From NCBI RefSeq assembly GCF_030553075.1, contig NZ_CP130701.1:3038001-3102000 (forward strand): a DNA stretch of 64,000 nucleotides. The letters are read 5' to 3'. Below are positions 16,479 through 25,857 of this stretch, in pieces. A program made the translations under genes and the position numbers. Numbering within the stretch: the stretch's first letter is position 1; each line of letters starts with the position of its first letter. Source of the DNA: Halomonas sp. I5-271120 (lineage in GTDB: Bacteria > Pseudomonadota > Gammaproteobacteria > Pseudomonadales > Halomonadaceae). Below the pieces are notes generated by a model. The model was given only the letters and a program-made list of their open reading frames with translations. It searched no databases and had not been told where the DNA came from.

Positions 16479-17570
16479 TCAGGCGATGTTGTCGGTCTCG
16501 GCGGTGGCATCATAGAAGAGCTCCTGGGGGGCCTTGCGTTCCATGGCCTGGCGGCGCAGTGAGGCATCCAGGGCTGCTTCCTGCTCGGTTTCGTCCTGAC
16601 ATATCCGGTTTTCCTCGGGGTGTAAGCCAAGCTTGTCGAACAGAGTCCGGTCACGCAGAACGTCGGGGTTTTCGGTCGTCAGTAGCTTGTCACCATAGAA
16701 TATCGAGTTTGCGCCGGCGATAAAGGCCAGGGCCTGCGTCGACTCGTTCATCAGCTCGCGTCCGGCGGACAGGCGCACATGACTCTTGGGCATCATGATG
16801 CGCGCTACGGCGATGGCGCGCACGAAATCAATGGGGTCCAGGTCATCGACATTCTCGAGCGGGGTACCCTTGACCTTGACCAGCATGTTGATGGGCACCG
16901 ATTCCGGGTGCGGGGACAGGCTGGCCAGCTGCCTGAGCATCGAGGCGCGGTCGCGAGGCGCCTCACCCATGCCGAGAATGCCGCCGGAGCAGATCTTCAT
17001 GCCGGCATCGCGCACGTTGGCCAGGGTCTCGAGGCGTTCGTCATAGCGGCGTGTGGTGATGATCTCGCCGTAGTACTCCGGTGAGGTATCCAGGTTGTGG
17101 TTGTAATAATCCAACCCGGCGGTGGAGAGCTGCTGCGCCTGGTCATCGTCGAGCATGCCAAGCGTCATGCAGGTCTCAAGTCCCAGCGATTTGACCTGGC
17201 GGACCATCTCCAGCACCACGTCCAGATCTTTCTGGCGCGGGCTGCGCCAGGCGGCCCCCATGCAGAAGCGGCTGGCGCCGGCGGCCTTGGCGTCTCGCGC
17301 CTGCGCGACCACTTTCTCGATTTCGAGCAGCTTCTCCTTGCCAAGGCCGGTGTTGTAGTGGCCGGACTGCGGGCAGTACTTGCAGTCTTCCGGGCAGGCG
17401 CCGGTCTTGATCGACAAAAGAGTCGACACCTGTACGGCATTGGCATCGAAGTGCTGGCGGTGGACCTGCTGGGCCTTGAAGAGCAGGTCATTGAAGGGCA
17501 GGGCGAACAGTGCCTCGATCTCGTCGAGATGCCAGTCATGGCGAATGGCGGCGGGGCTGGCTAAGGTCAT
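16479..17570 (-). CDS. bioB: Biotin synthase BioB
   Basis: Radical-SAM enzyme that inserts sulfur into dethiobiotin. The [14 protein letters not shown] motif near residues 59-72 supplies three cysteines for the [4Fe-4S] cluster; further conserved residues include [34 protein letters not shown] and the Arg in HVRLSAGRE that ligates the [2Fe-2S] cluster. The length is 363 residues, slightly longer than in E. coli, with an extended C-terminus rich in charged residues. It is the first gene of the operon; a candidate BirA operator lies 20-50 bases upstream of its ATG. Confidence 0.97.
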   Translation of the reverse strand: MTLASPAAIRHDWHLDEIEALFALPFNDLLFKAQQVHRQHFDANAVQVSTLLSIKTGACPEDCKYCPQSGHYNTGLGKEKLLEIEKVVAQARDAKAAGASRFCMGAAWRSPRQKDLDVVLEMVRQVKSLGLETCMTLGMLDDDQAQQLSTAGLDYYNHNLDTSPEYYGEIITTRRYDERLETLANVRDAGMKICSGGILGMGEAPRDRASMLRQLASLSPHPESVPINMLVKVKGTPLENVDDLDPIDFVRAIAVARIMMPKSHVRLSAGRELMNESTQALAFIAGANSIFYGDKLLTTENPDVLRDRTLFDKLGLHPEENRICQDETEQEAALDASLRRQAMERKAPQELFYDATAETDNIA

Positions 17571-17593
17571 ATCAGAGGCACTCGCAATGTCTG

Positions 17594-17621
17594 GTTAACT
17601 TTTATTTCGCTTGGAGTTAAC
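17594..17621. promoter_or_regulatory. Candidate BirA operator between bioB and comF
   Basis: Two perfect GTTAAC half-sites (17594-17599 and 17616-17621) are separated by 16 A/T-rich bases in the divergent region upstream of bioB. The biotin-protein-ligase repressor BirA binds GTTAAC- or GTAAAC-type half-sites at similar spacing in other bacteria. The site lies 24 bases upstream of the bioB ATG, and its right half ends 5 bases before the comF start. Confidence 0.5.
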
Positions 17622-17625
17622 GGTG

Positions 17626-18468
17626 ATGATAGGGGCTTCAACTTTACTGTCAACCGAATGGCTTTCGGTGGTTGACCGTTGGCTGCGGTTTGCCCTGCCC
17701 GGTCATTGCGCTTTCTGTCTCGGTGAAACGCCTCCTGGCGCGCATTGGTGCAATGCCTGCGCCGCGACGTTGCCGTGGAATACGCTCGCCTGCGTGGGCT
17801 GTGCCGAACCGATGGCTGAAACATTGATGTCGGGCAGTCGTCGGCTCGATGGCGCCATTCGCTGCGGTGCCTGTCTGACCCAGACCCCCGCCTTCGATAG
17901 TGCTTGGGTGCCGCTGCGCTATGAGCAAGAGGTCATGCGCCTGGTGCAGGCGTTCAAGTTTTCGGCTTCGCCGCGGGCGGGTACGCTCTTGCTGTCGCTT
18001 ATCGAGGCGGGTCTGACGGAGAGGCGTGAAGAGGGTGCTGAAGAGCGTCATGAAGAGCGTCTTGAAAAGGGTTCGGAAGGCGGGACTGCAGAAAGCACGG
18101 TGTCATCGGCTTTTGGTCGGCGGCCAGACGCGGTGATCCCGGTGCCGCTGCATCCGCGGCGTGCAAGGGAGCGCGGGTTCGATCAGGCCGATTGGCTGGG
18201 GCGACGGCTCGCCCGTCGGTTGGGGGTGCCTTGCATGACGGCGCAGCGGGTACGCATGACGCCGACCCAGCGCGGCCTGCCGCGCAAGGCGCGTCGTGCC
18301 AACCTGCGTAATGCCTTCATGATCGAGCGGCCGTTGCCTGCGCATGTGGTACTGCTCGACGATGTGATGACCACCGGTGCCACCTTCGATGCCCTGGCAA
18401 AGGCCTGCCGGGCGGCGGGTGCTCAGCGCATCGAGGCCTGGGCGGTGGCGCGCACCCCCAGACGCTGA
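17626..18468 (+). CDS. comF: ComF-family phosphoribosyltransferase-like protein
   Basis: ComF (GntX) proteins combine an N-terminal zinc ribbon with a phosphoribosyltransferase-like domain and are linked to DNA uptake in competent bacteria. Here the Cys pairs CAFC, CNAC, CVGC and CGAC lie within the first 85 residues, and the PRTase PRPP loop VVLLDDVMTTGAT is near residue 245. Between them (about 135-165) is a repetitive Glu/Arg-rich insertion not expected in the family. The start is ATG 17626; GTG 17623 is just before. It is transcribed away from the biotin operon. Confidence 0.9.
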   Translation: MIGASTLLSTEWLSVVDRWLRFALPGHCAFCLGETPPGAHWCNACAATLPWNTLACVGCAEPMAETLMSGSRRLDGAIRCGACLTQTPAFDSAWVPLRYEQEVMRLVQAFKFSASPRAGTLLLSLIEAGLTERREEGAEERHEERLEKGSEGGTAESTVSSAFGRRPDAVIPVPLHPRRARERGFDQADWLGRRLARRLGVPCMTAQRVRMTPTQRGLPRKARRANLRNAFMIERPLPAHVVLLDDVMTTGATFDALAKACRAAGAQRIEAWAVARTPRR

Positions 18469-18569
18469 TCTCGGGTGCTGTGCTTAATGTTTGAATTCAG
18501 GGTGCTTAGTCAGGCTACAGAGGCGATATCTGCTAGCATGCCTGTCTATTTGCCAATCAGGATCACGCC

Positions 18570-19556
18570 GTGGCCGACGCCCCCCACCCCTTCGAACAGC
18601 TAAGCCCCGCGCGCATCGTCGATGCCGTCGAGTCGCTGGGCTTCTGGTTGCCAGGAGAACCCTTCGCACTCAACAGCTACGAGAATCGGGTCTTCCTGTT
18701 TCATGATGACGAGCGGCGTCGCTGGGTGGCCAAGTTTTACCGTCCCCAGCGCTGGAGCGATGCTCAGATCCAGGAGGAGCATGACTTCCTGGCCGAGCTG
18801 GATGCGGCGGATGTCCCGGTGGCAGCCCCTTGGCGCGATGCCAAGGGCGTCAGCCTGCACCTCTTCGAGGGCTTTCGCTTTGCGCTTTTCCCGCAGGTCA
18901 GCGGCCAGGCGCCGGAGCTCGATAATCCGGCCCATCTCTTTGCCCTTGGTGATCTGGTCGGCCAGCTGCATGCGATTGGCGACCGACGACCCTTCGAGCA
19001 TCGCCAGCGGCTGGACATGACTCGCATGGTCGAGGAAAGCCGCGAGCAGGTGCTGACATCTCCCTGGTTGAGCCGCCAACAGCGCCAAGCCTACGAGCGT
19101 ATCAGCGCTACCCTAGGCGAACAGCTCAAGGCGCGCGCGTTTCCGGCCGAATCGCTGATTCGTACCCATGGAGACTGTCATCTGGGCAATATCCTGGGGC
19201 GGGACGAGCACTTCGCGCTGGTCGATTTTGATGACTGCCTGATGGCGCCGGCGGTTCAGGATCTATGGATGATGCTGACCGCCCAGCACGATCAGGAAGC
19301 ACAGATGCAACTGTCCGAGTTGCTCGAGGGCTATGAGCAACATCGGGATTTTCCTCGCAGGGAGCTGGCCTGGATTGAGCCATTGAGGAGTCTGCGCCTG
19401 ATTCGCTACGCCGCCTGGCTGGTGACGCGCTGGTCAGACCCGGCGTTCCCCAGGGCCTTTCCCTGGGTCGCCGACGAGGGCTATTGGGATCAGCACCTGC
19501 GCACGCTCGAGCAGCAGCGTCAGCTTCTAGAGGGCAAACCGCGCTGGCTGGCCTGA
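18570..19556 (+). CDS. srkA: Stress-response kinase A (YihE/SrkA family)
   Basis: A 328-residue cytoplasmic kinase of the aminoglycoside-phosphotransferase fold. SrkA in E. coli is a Ser/Thr kinase that protects cells under stress and opposes MazEF-induced death. Family features: SYENRVFLF (nucleotide loop), WVAKFYRPQRW with the catalytic Lys, the catalytic loop RTHGDCHLGNIL near residue 207, and metal-binding LVDFDDC near 222. The length equals E. coli SrkA (328). GTG 18570 is the only start preceding the homology. It appears to be a single-gene unit. Confidence 0.93.
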   Translation: MADAPHPFEQLSPARIVDAVESLGFWLPGEPFALNSYENRVFLFHDDERRRWVAKFYRPQRWSDAQIQEEHDFLAELDAADVPVAAPWRDAKGVSLHLFEGFRFALFPQVSGQAPELDNPAHLFALGDLVGQLHAIGDRRPFEHRQRLDMTRMVEESREQVLTSPWLSRQQRQAYERISATLGEQLKARAFPAESLIRTHGDCHLGNILGRDEHFALVDFDDCLMAPAVQDLWMMLTAQHDQEAQMQLSELLEGYEQHRDFPRRELAWIEPLRSLRLIRYAAWLVTRWSDPAFPRAFPWVADEGYWDQHLRTLEQQRQLLEGKPRWLA

Positions 19557-19743
19557 GCGGGGAGGGCGAAGGGATGGAGCGAGCGCTGCACTGGCGAGCA
19601 CAGCATTGAGTACGACAGGTACCGAGCAGAGAGTAGCTGAATCTCGAGATGTCAGGCAGCAAGAAAAGAGGCGCGCTGATGGAAGGTCGGGCAATGGTCG
19701 CAATGCCGCTCGTCGGTGGTGTCTGGGTTACTGGGCTGGAAGT

Positions 19744-20310
19744 CTACTGAGCTGACGTTTCATTGGAATGAAGGCGTTGTTCATTGAGGCGAAGTGAGGG
19801 GTTGTCCTGGGCCTCGATGACCAGTGCCTGCCCCAGTTCGAGCTGGAAGGCATGAGCCGGGCGCAACTCGGCACTCTGGCAGCCTTGCTCGTTGCTTGCA
19901 GTGCAGGTGGCATCGACGCCGAAGTCGCCATTGGCTTCGCGGGCCGCCGCCGAGAACTCGCCGCTGTAGATCTCGCGAGCATCGCCCATCATGCCGATGC
20001 AGGTCAGGGTGTTGGCGGATAACCGTATGCGCCCCTCGACTAGGCGGGCATTGGCGGTGATCAGGCAGTGCGACGGCAGCTCGTGTGACGCCTCTTGTCC
20101 GTCGGCAGATAGAGGGCTGTCTACGGATTCGCGTACCACCGCGGGTTTAAGCAACACGTTGGCACGGCTTGGGGTTGCCTGATCGAGACTCAAGGTATCG
20201 ATGACCTGCACATTGATACGGGCCTCTGAAGGAAGACGCAGGGTATCGCCCATGGCCAGGTTCGGCAGTGTCAGGCCGGCCGCCAGCAGGAGAACATGGC
20301 GTTTCATCAT
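19744..20310 (-). CDS. Hypothetical exported protein
   Basis: A protein of about 188 residues with a signal peptide (positive MMKRH, hydrophobic core, cleavage near AMG/DT). The mature part has no motif I can name with confidence. Segments such as SRANVLLKPAVVRE and LPSHCLITANARLVEG, with paired cysteines (HCLI, LTCIG, DATCTASNEQGC), faintly resemble periplasmic beta domains of VirB10/TraB-type proteins, but this is only an impression. Starts at 20310 or 20307 (adjacent ATGs) are both possible; 20331 would add seven residues. The gene stands alone, opposite in strand to srkA and folE. Confidence 0.6.
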   Translation of the reverse strand: MMKRHVLLLAAGLTLPNLAMGDTLRLPSEARINVQVIDTLSLDQATPSRANVLLKPAVVRESVDSPLSADGQEASHELPSHCLITANARLVEGRIRLSANTLTCIGMMGDAREIYSGEFSAAAREANGDFGVDATCTASNEQGCQSAELRPAHAFQLELGQALVIEAQDNPSLRLNEQRLHSNETSAQ

Positions 20311-20563
20311 AGGGGGCATCTCAGTGTCCAACGGGCCTTTCGGGGTATGGAGTTCATTTTACCATAGGGCTGTTTGAAGGCATCAGCCACCGGCTGAGGG
20401 CCGCACGCGGCATGATGTCACGCCGTTGGCGGGTATTCTCCGGGAGCAGCGCTGCATGGTGGCGCCGGGTAGGATAAAATTAACGGCTTTATGACATTTC
20501 GATGTTGTACGAAAAAAGAAATCTGTATACCTTTTGTATATTATTTAGCGTAAAGGCCCAACC

Positions 20564-21121
20564 ATGACCGAACAACTCGCCGATCATTTTCGTCAGATCA
20601 TCACCGGCCTGGGCGAAGACCCGGAGCGAGAGGGCCTGCGCGACACCCCCAAGCGGGCCGCCAAGGCCATGCAGTTTTTGACCCACGGTTACGAGCAGTC
20701 GCTCGAGTCGCTGATCAATGGGGCCGTTTTCGAATCCGAAACCGACGAGATGGTGCTGGTTAAAGACATTGAGCTGTATTCGATGTGTGAGCATCACATG
20801 CTGCCCTTTATCGGCAAGTGCCATATCGCCTACCTGCCTAGCGGCAAGGTGCTGGGGCTTTCCAAGTTCGCCCGCATCGTCGACATGTATGCGCGACGCC
20901 TGCAGATTCAGGAGAATCTGACGCGCCAGATCGCCGAGGCCGTCCAGCAGGTCACCGATGCCCGCGGTGTAGCGGTGGTCATCGAGGCCAAGCATCTTTG
21001 CATGATGATGCGCGGCGTCGAGAAGCAGAATTCCAGCATGAGCAGCTCCGTCATGCTGGGTGCTTTCCGCGCCAACCAGTCGACTCGCCAGGAATTCCTG
21101 ACCCTGATCAACGGACGCTGA
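20564..21121 (+). CDS. folE: GTP cyclohydrolase I FolE
   Basis: FolE converts GTP to 7,8-dihydroneopterin triphosphate, the first step of folate (and other pterin) synthesis. The 185-residue protein has the Zn-ligand motif CEHHMLPF near residue 75, the third zinc Cys in HLCMMMRGV near 145, and [18 protein letters not shown]. It is the zinc-dependent FolE type, not FolE2. An A/T-rich stretch at 20500-20550 precedes it and probably holds its promoter. It is followed after 25 bases by folX. Confidence 0.97.
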   Translation: MTEQLADHFRQIITGLGEDPEREGLRDTPKRAAKAMQFLTHGYEQSLESLINGAVFESETDEMVLVKDIELYSMCEHHMLPFIGKCHIAYLPSGKVLGLSKFARIVDMYARRLQIQENLTRQIAEAVQQVTDARGVAVVIEAKHLCMMMRGVEKQNSSMSSSVMLGAFRANQSTRQEFLTLINGR

Positions 21122-21146
21122 GCCGCTCACTCGAAGGGAGTTCGCC

Positions 21147-21557
21147 ATGCCGCTGCACGCCTTGAACGACCAGCATCTTGATCATGACCTTGCTACCATC
21201 CGCATCAAGAACCTTCGATTGCGGACCTATATTGGCATCAAGGAAGAAGAGATCCGCAACCGTCAGGATGTGGTGATCAATGCGGTGATTCGCTATCGCG
21301 CGGATCGTGCGGTGCAGTTCAACCACATTGACCAGGCGCTGAACTATCGCACCATTACCAAGCACGTCATCACGCATGTGGAAGAGAACCGCTTCCTGCT
21401 GCTCGAACGCATGACGCGGGAGGTGCTAGATATCATCATGTCCTACGAGCAGGTGCTGACGGCGCAGGTCGAAATCGACAAGCTCCACGCCCTGCGCTTC
21501 TCTGATTCGGTGTCTATCACGCTGTCCGATTCTCGGGAAGTGGCTGCTGATGCCTGA
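21147..21557 (+). CDS. folX: Dihydroneopterin triphosphate epimerase FolX
   Basis: A 136-residue protein of the FolB/FolX fold. The segments [39 protein letters not shown] and [18 protein letters not shown] match E. coli FolX more closely than FolB, so the 2'-epimerase activity on dihydroneopterin triphosphate is the better call; an aldolase role cannot be excluded. The start ATG follows GAAGGGAG. It sits just after folE, which makes its substrate, implying a small pterin operon. Confidence 0.88.
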   Translation: MPLHALNDQHLDHDLATIRIKNLRLRTYIGIKEEEIRNRQDVVINAVIRYRADRAVQFNHIDQALNYRTITKHVITHVEENRFLLLERMTREVLDIIMSYEQVLTAQVEIDKLHALRFSDSVSITLSDSREVAADA

Positions 21558-21623
21558 ATGACTTGGTGACAGTGGCCAATTCGGCTTAGCATGGAAGCTA
21601 GCGTCGATTGACAGGAGATTCCC

Positions 21624-22133
21624 TTGGACGGCGACATCCTCGCCTTCGATGATGACGCCCAGCAGGGCGTCGTCGAGGCCACTGACGGTCAGCGATTTAC
21701 CTTCCAGCTTTCTGACTGGCGTGGCCGGGGTCTGCCTGGGCCTCACATTGCGGTGCGTTTCACGCCGCGAGGTGAGCGAGCCGAGCAGCTGATCAACCGG
21801 CCGGAAGCCCAGCTCAAGGCCAGAGCCAGCCGGCCCCATCCCCCTCAAGATGACGCCAGGGATGCCGCTTCTCATCGGCATTCCGGCTTTGCCATCGCGG
21901 CCATTAGCGTGGCGTTTCTTAGCATGTTCCTCGACGGCCAGGCCCCCTTGTTGGGCCTCGTGGCTGCCGTGCTGGGCGTGCTGGGCCTGAGACAGATTCA
22001 TCGCGCGCCTCAGCGCTATTCGGGGCGACTGTTCTGCTGGGGGGCCATTGGCCTGGCATTGCTGCTGGCCGTTCTGTCAGTCTTGGTGGATCCATCGATG
22101 CCGGTGGAGTCATCGATTCAGCCTCCCCACTGA
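21624..22133 (+). CDS. Small membrane protein with cold-shock-like N-terminus
   Basis: A 169-residue protein starting at TTG 21624 after an AGGAGA ribosome-binding site. Residues 1-55 look like an OB-fold/cold-shock-like domain (GDILAFDDDAQQGVVEATDGQRFTFQLSDWRG). A polar linker follows, then about 90-150 contains two or three hydrophobic segments of the DUF4190/DUF1294-like kind (AIAAISVAFLSMFL, LLGLVAAVLGVLGL, GAIGLALLLAVLSVL). The pairing of a nucleic-acid-binding-like domain with membrane helices is known but poorly understood. It lies between folX and gabD on the same strand. Confidence 0.7.
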   Translation: MDGDILAFDDDAQQGVVEATDGQRFTFQLSDWRGRGLPGPHIAVRFTPRGERAEQLINRPEAQLKARASRPHPPQDDARDAASHRHSGFAIAAISVAFLSMFLDGQAPLLGLVAAVLGVLGLRQIHRAPQRYSGRLFCWGAIGLALLLAVLSVLVDPSMPVESSIQPPH

Positions 22134-22193
22134 TTTGGCATCATCCGCATGCGGTTCGGGTCATCCCGCCGCTTCACAGGAAGGAGAATTCCC

Positions 22194-23654
22194 ATGGAAA
22201 ATCTGCAAGACAACCCGCTGTTTCGCCCCTTCGCCTATATAGACGGCAGTTGGGTCGCTGCTGACAGCGGCGAGCAGATCGAGGTGCTCAATCCGGCCAC
22301 GGGTGAGGTGATTGGCCAAGTGCCGCGCCTGGGTCGGGACGAGACCGGACGGGCTATCGCTGCCGCCGAGTCTGCCTTCCCCGCCTGGCGTGCGCTGACG
22401 GCGCTTGAGCGTGCCGACATCCTCATGAAGTGGCACGATCTGATGCACGAGCACCAGCAGGAACTGGCGCAGATCATGACCCTCGAGCAGGGCAAGCCGC
22501 TCAAGGAAGCCGCCGGTGAAATCGCCTATGCGGCGAGCTTCTTGCGCTGGTTCGCCGAGCAGGCGCGGCGCGTTTATGGCGAGACCATTCCTGCGGCCAA
22601 CGCCAACCAGCGAGTCGTGGTCACCAAGTCACCGATCGGGGTGGTCGGGGCCATTACGCCCTGGAACTTCCCGGCGGCGATGATCACCCGCAAGGCCGGT
22701 GCCTCGCTTGCTGCCGGCTGCCCGATCGTGGTCAAGCCGGCCAGCCAGACACCGTTCTCGGCTACCGCCATGGCGCTGCTGGCCGAGCGTGCGGGTGTGC
22801 CGCGCGGTATCTTCAATGTGGTGCCGGGGCAGGCCAGTGCGATTGCGGCCGCCATGACGGAGTCACCGGTGGTGCGCAAGATCACCTTCACCGGCTCTAC
22901 CGAAGTCGGCCGCCAGCTGATGGCGCAGGCCTCACAGAACATCCAGAAGCTGTCGCTGGAGCTGGGTGGCAACGCGCCCTTCATCGTCTTCGAGGGCGCG
23001 GATCTGGACGCCGCCGTTGACGGTGCCATGGCCGCCAAATTCCGCAACGCCGGTCAGACCTGCGTATGCACCAACCGCTTCCTGGTGCAGTCCAGCGTCG
23101 TCAATGCCTTCTGCGAGAAGCTGGCCGCAGCCATGAACTCAGAACTGCATGTCGGTGACGGCACCCATGAAGGCATCAACATCGGCCCGCTGATCGACGA
23201 GAAGGCGGTGACCAAGGTCAGCGAACACGTCCAGGACGCCGTCGACAATGGCGCCCATGTGCTGCTCGGCGGCCATCCGCATCCGTTGGGCGGCAGCTTC
23301 TTCACGCCGACGCTGGTCAACGGCGTTACCCCCAGCATGCGAGTGGCCAAGGAAGAAACCTTTGGCCCGCTGGCGGCGGTCTTCTCCTTCGATGATGAAG
23401 AGGATGCCGTGGGTATGGCCAATGACACCGAGTTCGGGCTGGCGGCGTACTTTTACAGCCGCGATCTGGGGCAGGTGTGGCGTGTCTCTGAGGCGCTGGA
23501 ATATGGCATGGTCGGTATCAACACCGGTGCGATCTCCAATGCCGCTGCCCCCTTCGGTGGGGTCAAGGCCTCGGGTCTTGGCCGCGAGGGCGGCCATCAG
23601 GGCATCGAGGAATTCCTCGAGACCAAGTACCTGTGCATCGACCTGGGGCAGTGA
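22194..23654 (+). CDS. gabD: Succinate-semialdehyde dehydrogenase GabD
   Basis: NAD(P)-dependent aldehyde dehydrogenase oxidising succinic semialdehyde to succinate, the last step of GABA use. The 486 residues show TPWNFPAAMITRKAGA, FTGSTEVGRQL (cofactor), LELGGNAPFIVF with the general-base Glu, and NAGQTCVCTNRF with the nucleophilic Cys. Length and motifs fit the class I SSADH family (GabD) rather than other ALDHs. ATG 22194 has a strong AGGAAGGAG site; the upstream in-frame ATG at 22149 lacks one. No gabT or regulator is adjacent in this window. Confidence 0.9.
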   Translation: MENLQDNPLFRPFAYIDGSWVAADSGEQIEVLNPATGEVIGQVPRLGRDETGRAIAAAESAFPAWRALTALERADILMKWHDLMHEHQQELAQIMTLEQGKPLKEAAGEIAYAASFLRWFAEQARRVYGETIPAANANQRVVVTKSPIGVVGAITPWNFPAAMITRKAGASLAAGCPIVVKPASQTPFSATAMALLAERAGVPRGIFNVVPGQASAIAAAMTESPVVRKITFTGSTEVGRQLMAQASQNIQKLSLELGGNAPFIVFEGADLDAAVDGAMAAKFRNAGQTCVCTNRFLVQSSVVNAFCEKLAAAMNSELHVGDGTHEGINIGPLIDEKAVTKVSEHVQDAVDNGAHVLLGGHPHPLGGSFFTPTLVNGVTPSMRVAKEETFGPLAAVFSFDDEEDAVGMANDTEFGLAAYFYSRDLGQVWRVSEALEYGMVGINTGAISNAAAPFGGVKASGLGREGGHQGIEEFLETKYLCIDLGQ

Positions 23655-23694
23655 GCCTCGACGGTTAAGCGCCGCCTAGGCCTTGCCTGGACTG

Positions 23695-23727
23695 AACCCC
23701 ATCGCCTTCAGGGCGGTGGGGTTTTTT
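23695..23727 (+). terminator. Rho-independent terminator after gabD
   Basis: The stem aaccccatcgcc / ggcggtggggtt closes a short loop and is followed by six T residues. It is the terminator of gabD on the plus strand. Confidence 0.9.
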
Positions 23728-23758
23728 GTGGCGTGTGGGTAGGACAGATGCTGAAAGC

Positions 23759-23795
23759 AAAACACCCCACCGAGCACGCTCGGCGGGGTGTTTTA
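23759..23795. terminator. Bidirectional terminator between gabD and purH
   Basis: A 15-bp stem with one wobble, starting with A residues and ending with T residues, lies between two convergent genes. It should stop transcripts from both, mainly the purH operon on the minus strand. Confidence 0.88.
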
Positions 23796-23854
23796 TTGGC
23801 AAGGTCAAGAAAACGGCTGGATGCCTGGCCGAGGTCCAGCGTTATTCGGTCCGC

Positions 23855-25441
23855 TTAATGGCGGAAGTGACGCATGCCGGTGAACACCATGGCGATGCCG
23901 GCCTCGTTGGCCGCTTCGATCACTTCGGCATCACGCATCGAACCGCCTGGCTGAATCACCGCGGTAATCCCGGCGGCGGCAGCGGCGTCGATGCCATCGC
24001 GGAACGGGAAGAAGGCGTCACTGGCCATCACCGAGCCGGGCACCGAGAGGCCTTCGTCGGACGCCTTGATGCCGGCGATCTTGGCCGAGTAGACGCGACT
24101 CATCTGGCCGGCGCCCACGCCGATGGTCTGGCCCTGCTGGGCATAGACGATGGCGTTGGACTTGACGTGCTTGGCGACCTTCCAGGCAAAGGCCAGGTCA
24201 CGCAGTTCCTGCTCGCTGGGAGCGCGTTCGGTGACCACCTTGAGCTCATCGCGACCGACCATGCCCAGGTCGCGGTCCTGCACCAGCAAACCGCCGGTGA
24301 CACGCTTGAAGTCGTGGGCCGGGTGGCGTTCGCCGGGCCAATGGGCGGCCACGTCGAGCAGGCGGACGTTCTTCTTCTCGGCAACGATGGTGACTGCTTC
24401 GTCGCTGACGCCCGGGGCGATGATCACTTCGACGAACTGACGGTCGATAATCGCGCGGGCGGTCTCGGCATCCAGCGGCACGTTGAAGGCGATGATGCCG
24501 CCGAAGGCGCTGGTCGGGTCGGTGGCGAAGGCCTTCTCGTAGGCTTCGAGCGCCGTCTCGCCGACGGCCACACCGCAGGGGTTGGCGTGCTTGACGATCA
24601 CGCAGGCGGTGTCGGTGTAGGCCTTGACGCATTCGAAGGCGGCGTCGGTGTCGGCGACGTTGTTGAACGACAGCGCCTTGCCCTGCAGCGAGGTGGCGGT
24701 GGCGACACTGGCTTCGCTGGCATCGTCCTCGACGTAGAAGGCGGCCTGCTGATGCGGATTCTCGCCGTAACGCATGTCCTGTTTCTTGACGAACTGGGTG
24801 TTGTAGGTGCGCGGCAGGCCGTCGGCGCCACCTTCGACCTTGGTGCCCAGGTAGTTGGCGATGGCACCGTCGTAGCGGGCGGTGTGCTCGAAGGCCTTGA
24901 CCGCCAGGTCGAAGCGGGTGGTGTCGCTTACGGCGCCGTTCTGTTCGGCGATTTCGGCGAGCACTCGCGGATAGTCGCCGGCGTCGACCACGATGCTGGT
25001 GTGGGCGTGGTTCTTGGCGCAGGCGCGCACCATGGTCGGGCCGCCGATATCGATGTTCTCGATGGCGTCTTCGAGGGTACAGCCCGGGCGGGCCACGGTC
25101 TGGGCGAACGGGTAGAGGTTGACCACCACCATATCGATCGGCGCGATATCGTGCTCGGCCATCACGGCGTCATCCTGGCCGCGGCGACCGAGAATGCCGC
25201 CGTGGATCTTGGGATGCAGGGTCTTGACTCGGCCATCCATGATCTCCGGGAAACCGGTATGCTCGGATACCTCGGTGACGGCGACGCCCTCTTCCTTGAG
25301 CAGGCGGAAGGTGCCGCCGGTGGAGAGCAGTTCGACGTCGTGGGCGACGAGGCCCTTGGCAAACTCGACGATGCCTGTCTTGTCGGAGACGCTGATCAGG
25401 GCGCGGCGTACCGGCAGCGGTGAAGGGGCTTGATTGGCCAT
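23855..25441 (-). CDS. purH: AICAR transformylase / IMP cyclohydrolase PurH
   Basis: Bifunctional enzyme for the last two steps of purine (IMP) synthesis. The N-terminal IMP cyclohydrolase domain begins [20 protein letters not shown]; the C-terminal transformylase contains the catalytic pair in [14 protein letters not shown] with the KH motif, and [11 protein letters not shown] plus [12 protein letters not shown] near the end. The length of 528 residues is typical. ATG 25441 is chosen over the upstream frame start because family similarity begins there. It is the last gene of accB-accC-prmA-dusB-fis-purH; purD, its usual partner in pseudomonads, does not follow. Confidence 0.97.
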   Translation of the reverse strand: MANQAPSPLPVRRALISVSDKTGIVEFAKGLVAHDVELLSTGGTFRLLKEEGVAVTEVSEHTGFPEIMDGRVKTLHPKIHGGILGRRGQDDAVMAEHDIAPIDMVVVNLYPFAQTVARPGCTLEDAIENIDIGGPTMVRACAKNHAHTSIVVDAGDYPRVLAEIAEQNGAVSDTTRFDLAVKAFEHTARYDGAIANYLGTKVEGGADGLPRTYNTQFVKKQDMRYGENPHQQAAFYVEDDASEASVATATSLQGKALSFNNVADTDAAFECVKAYTDTACVIVKHANPCGVAVGETALEAYEKAFATDPTSAFGGIIAFNVPLDAETARAIIDRQFVEVIIAPGVSDEAVTIVAEKKNVRLLDVAAHWPGERHPAHDFKRVTGGLLVQDRDLGMVGRDELKVVTERAPSEQELRDLAFAWKVAKHVKSNAIVYAQQGQTIGVGAGQMSRVYSAKIAGIKASDEGLSVPGSVMASDAFFPFRDGIDAAAAAGITAVIQPGGSMRDAEVIEAANEAGIAMVFTGMRHFRH

Positions 25442-25515
25442 GGGCGGACTACCATTCGTTGCGTTAAAGGAGGGAGAAACGGCCAAGGGCGCCGCTAGGG
25501 CGCCCTTGAGGGGAA

Positions 25516-25857
25516 TCAGATCAGTGCATACTGCTTGAGCTTCTTGCGCAGGGTGCCGCGGTTGAGGCCGAGCATCTCGGCGGCGCGGGTCTGGTTGCCA
25601 TTGGCGTGCTCCATCACCGTGGCCAGCAGCGGCGCCTCGACTTCGGCCATGACCATGGCATAGAGGTCGGTCACCACGCCGCCGTCGAGGTGGTCGAAGT
25701 AGCGGCGCATGGCAGCATCGACCGCTTCGCGCAGCGGCTGTTCCTGATGATGGGGGGCACTTGCCAGGGCGGCACCGCGTTCGATGGCGGTGAGGCTCAA
25801 GGCGTCCTGGCCGGTGGCCATGAGATCGTCGGGCGTTGTCGCTTGCCTACTGGTCAT
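25516..25857 (-). CDS. fis: Nucleoid-associated DNA-binding protein Fis
   Basis: Fis bends DNA and regulates growth-phase genes, rRNA promoters and recombination. The 113-residue protein ends in the family's helix-turn-helix: [28 protein letters not shown]. The central dimerisation helices ([31 protein letters not shown]) are preserved. It is about 15 residues longer at the N-terminus than E. coli Fis (98). ATG 25857 overlaps the dusB stop (ATGA), the dusB-fis coupling seen in many gammaproteobacteria. Confidence 0.97.
   Translation of the reverse strand: MTSRQATTPDDLMATGQDALSLTAIERGAALASAPHHQEQPLREAVDAAMRRYFDHLDGGVVTDLYAMVMAEVEAPLLATVMEHANGNQTRAAEMLGLNRGTLRKKLKQYALI

Noticed and set aside
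23726..25423. Long plus-strand frame of 565 codons opposite purH
   Set aside because: It is the antisense shadow of purH in high-GC DNA, with Gly/Val/Asp-rich composition and no homology.
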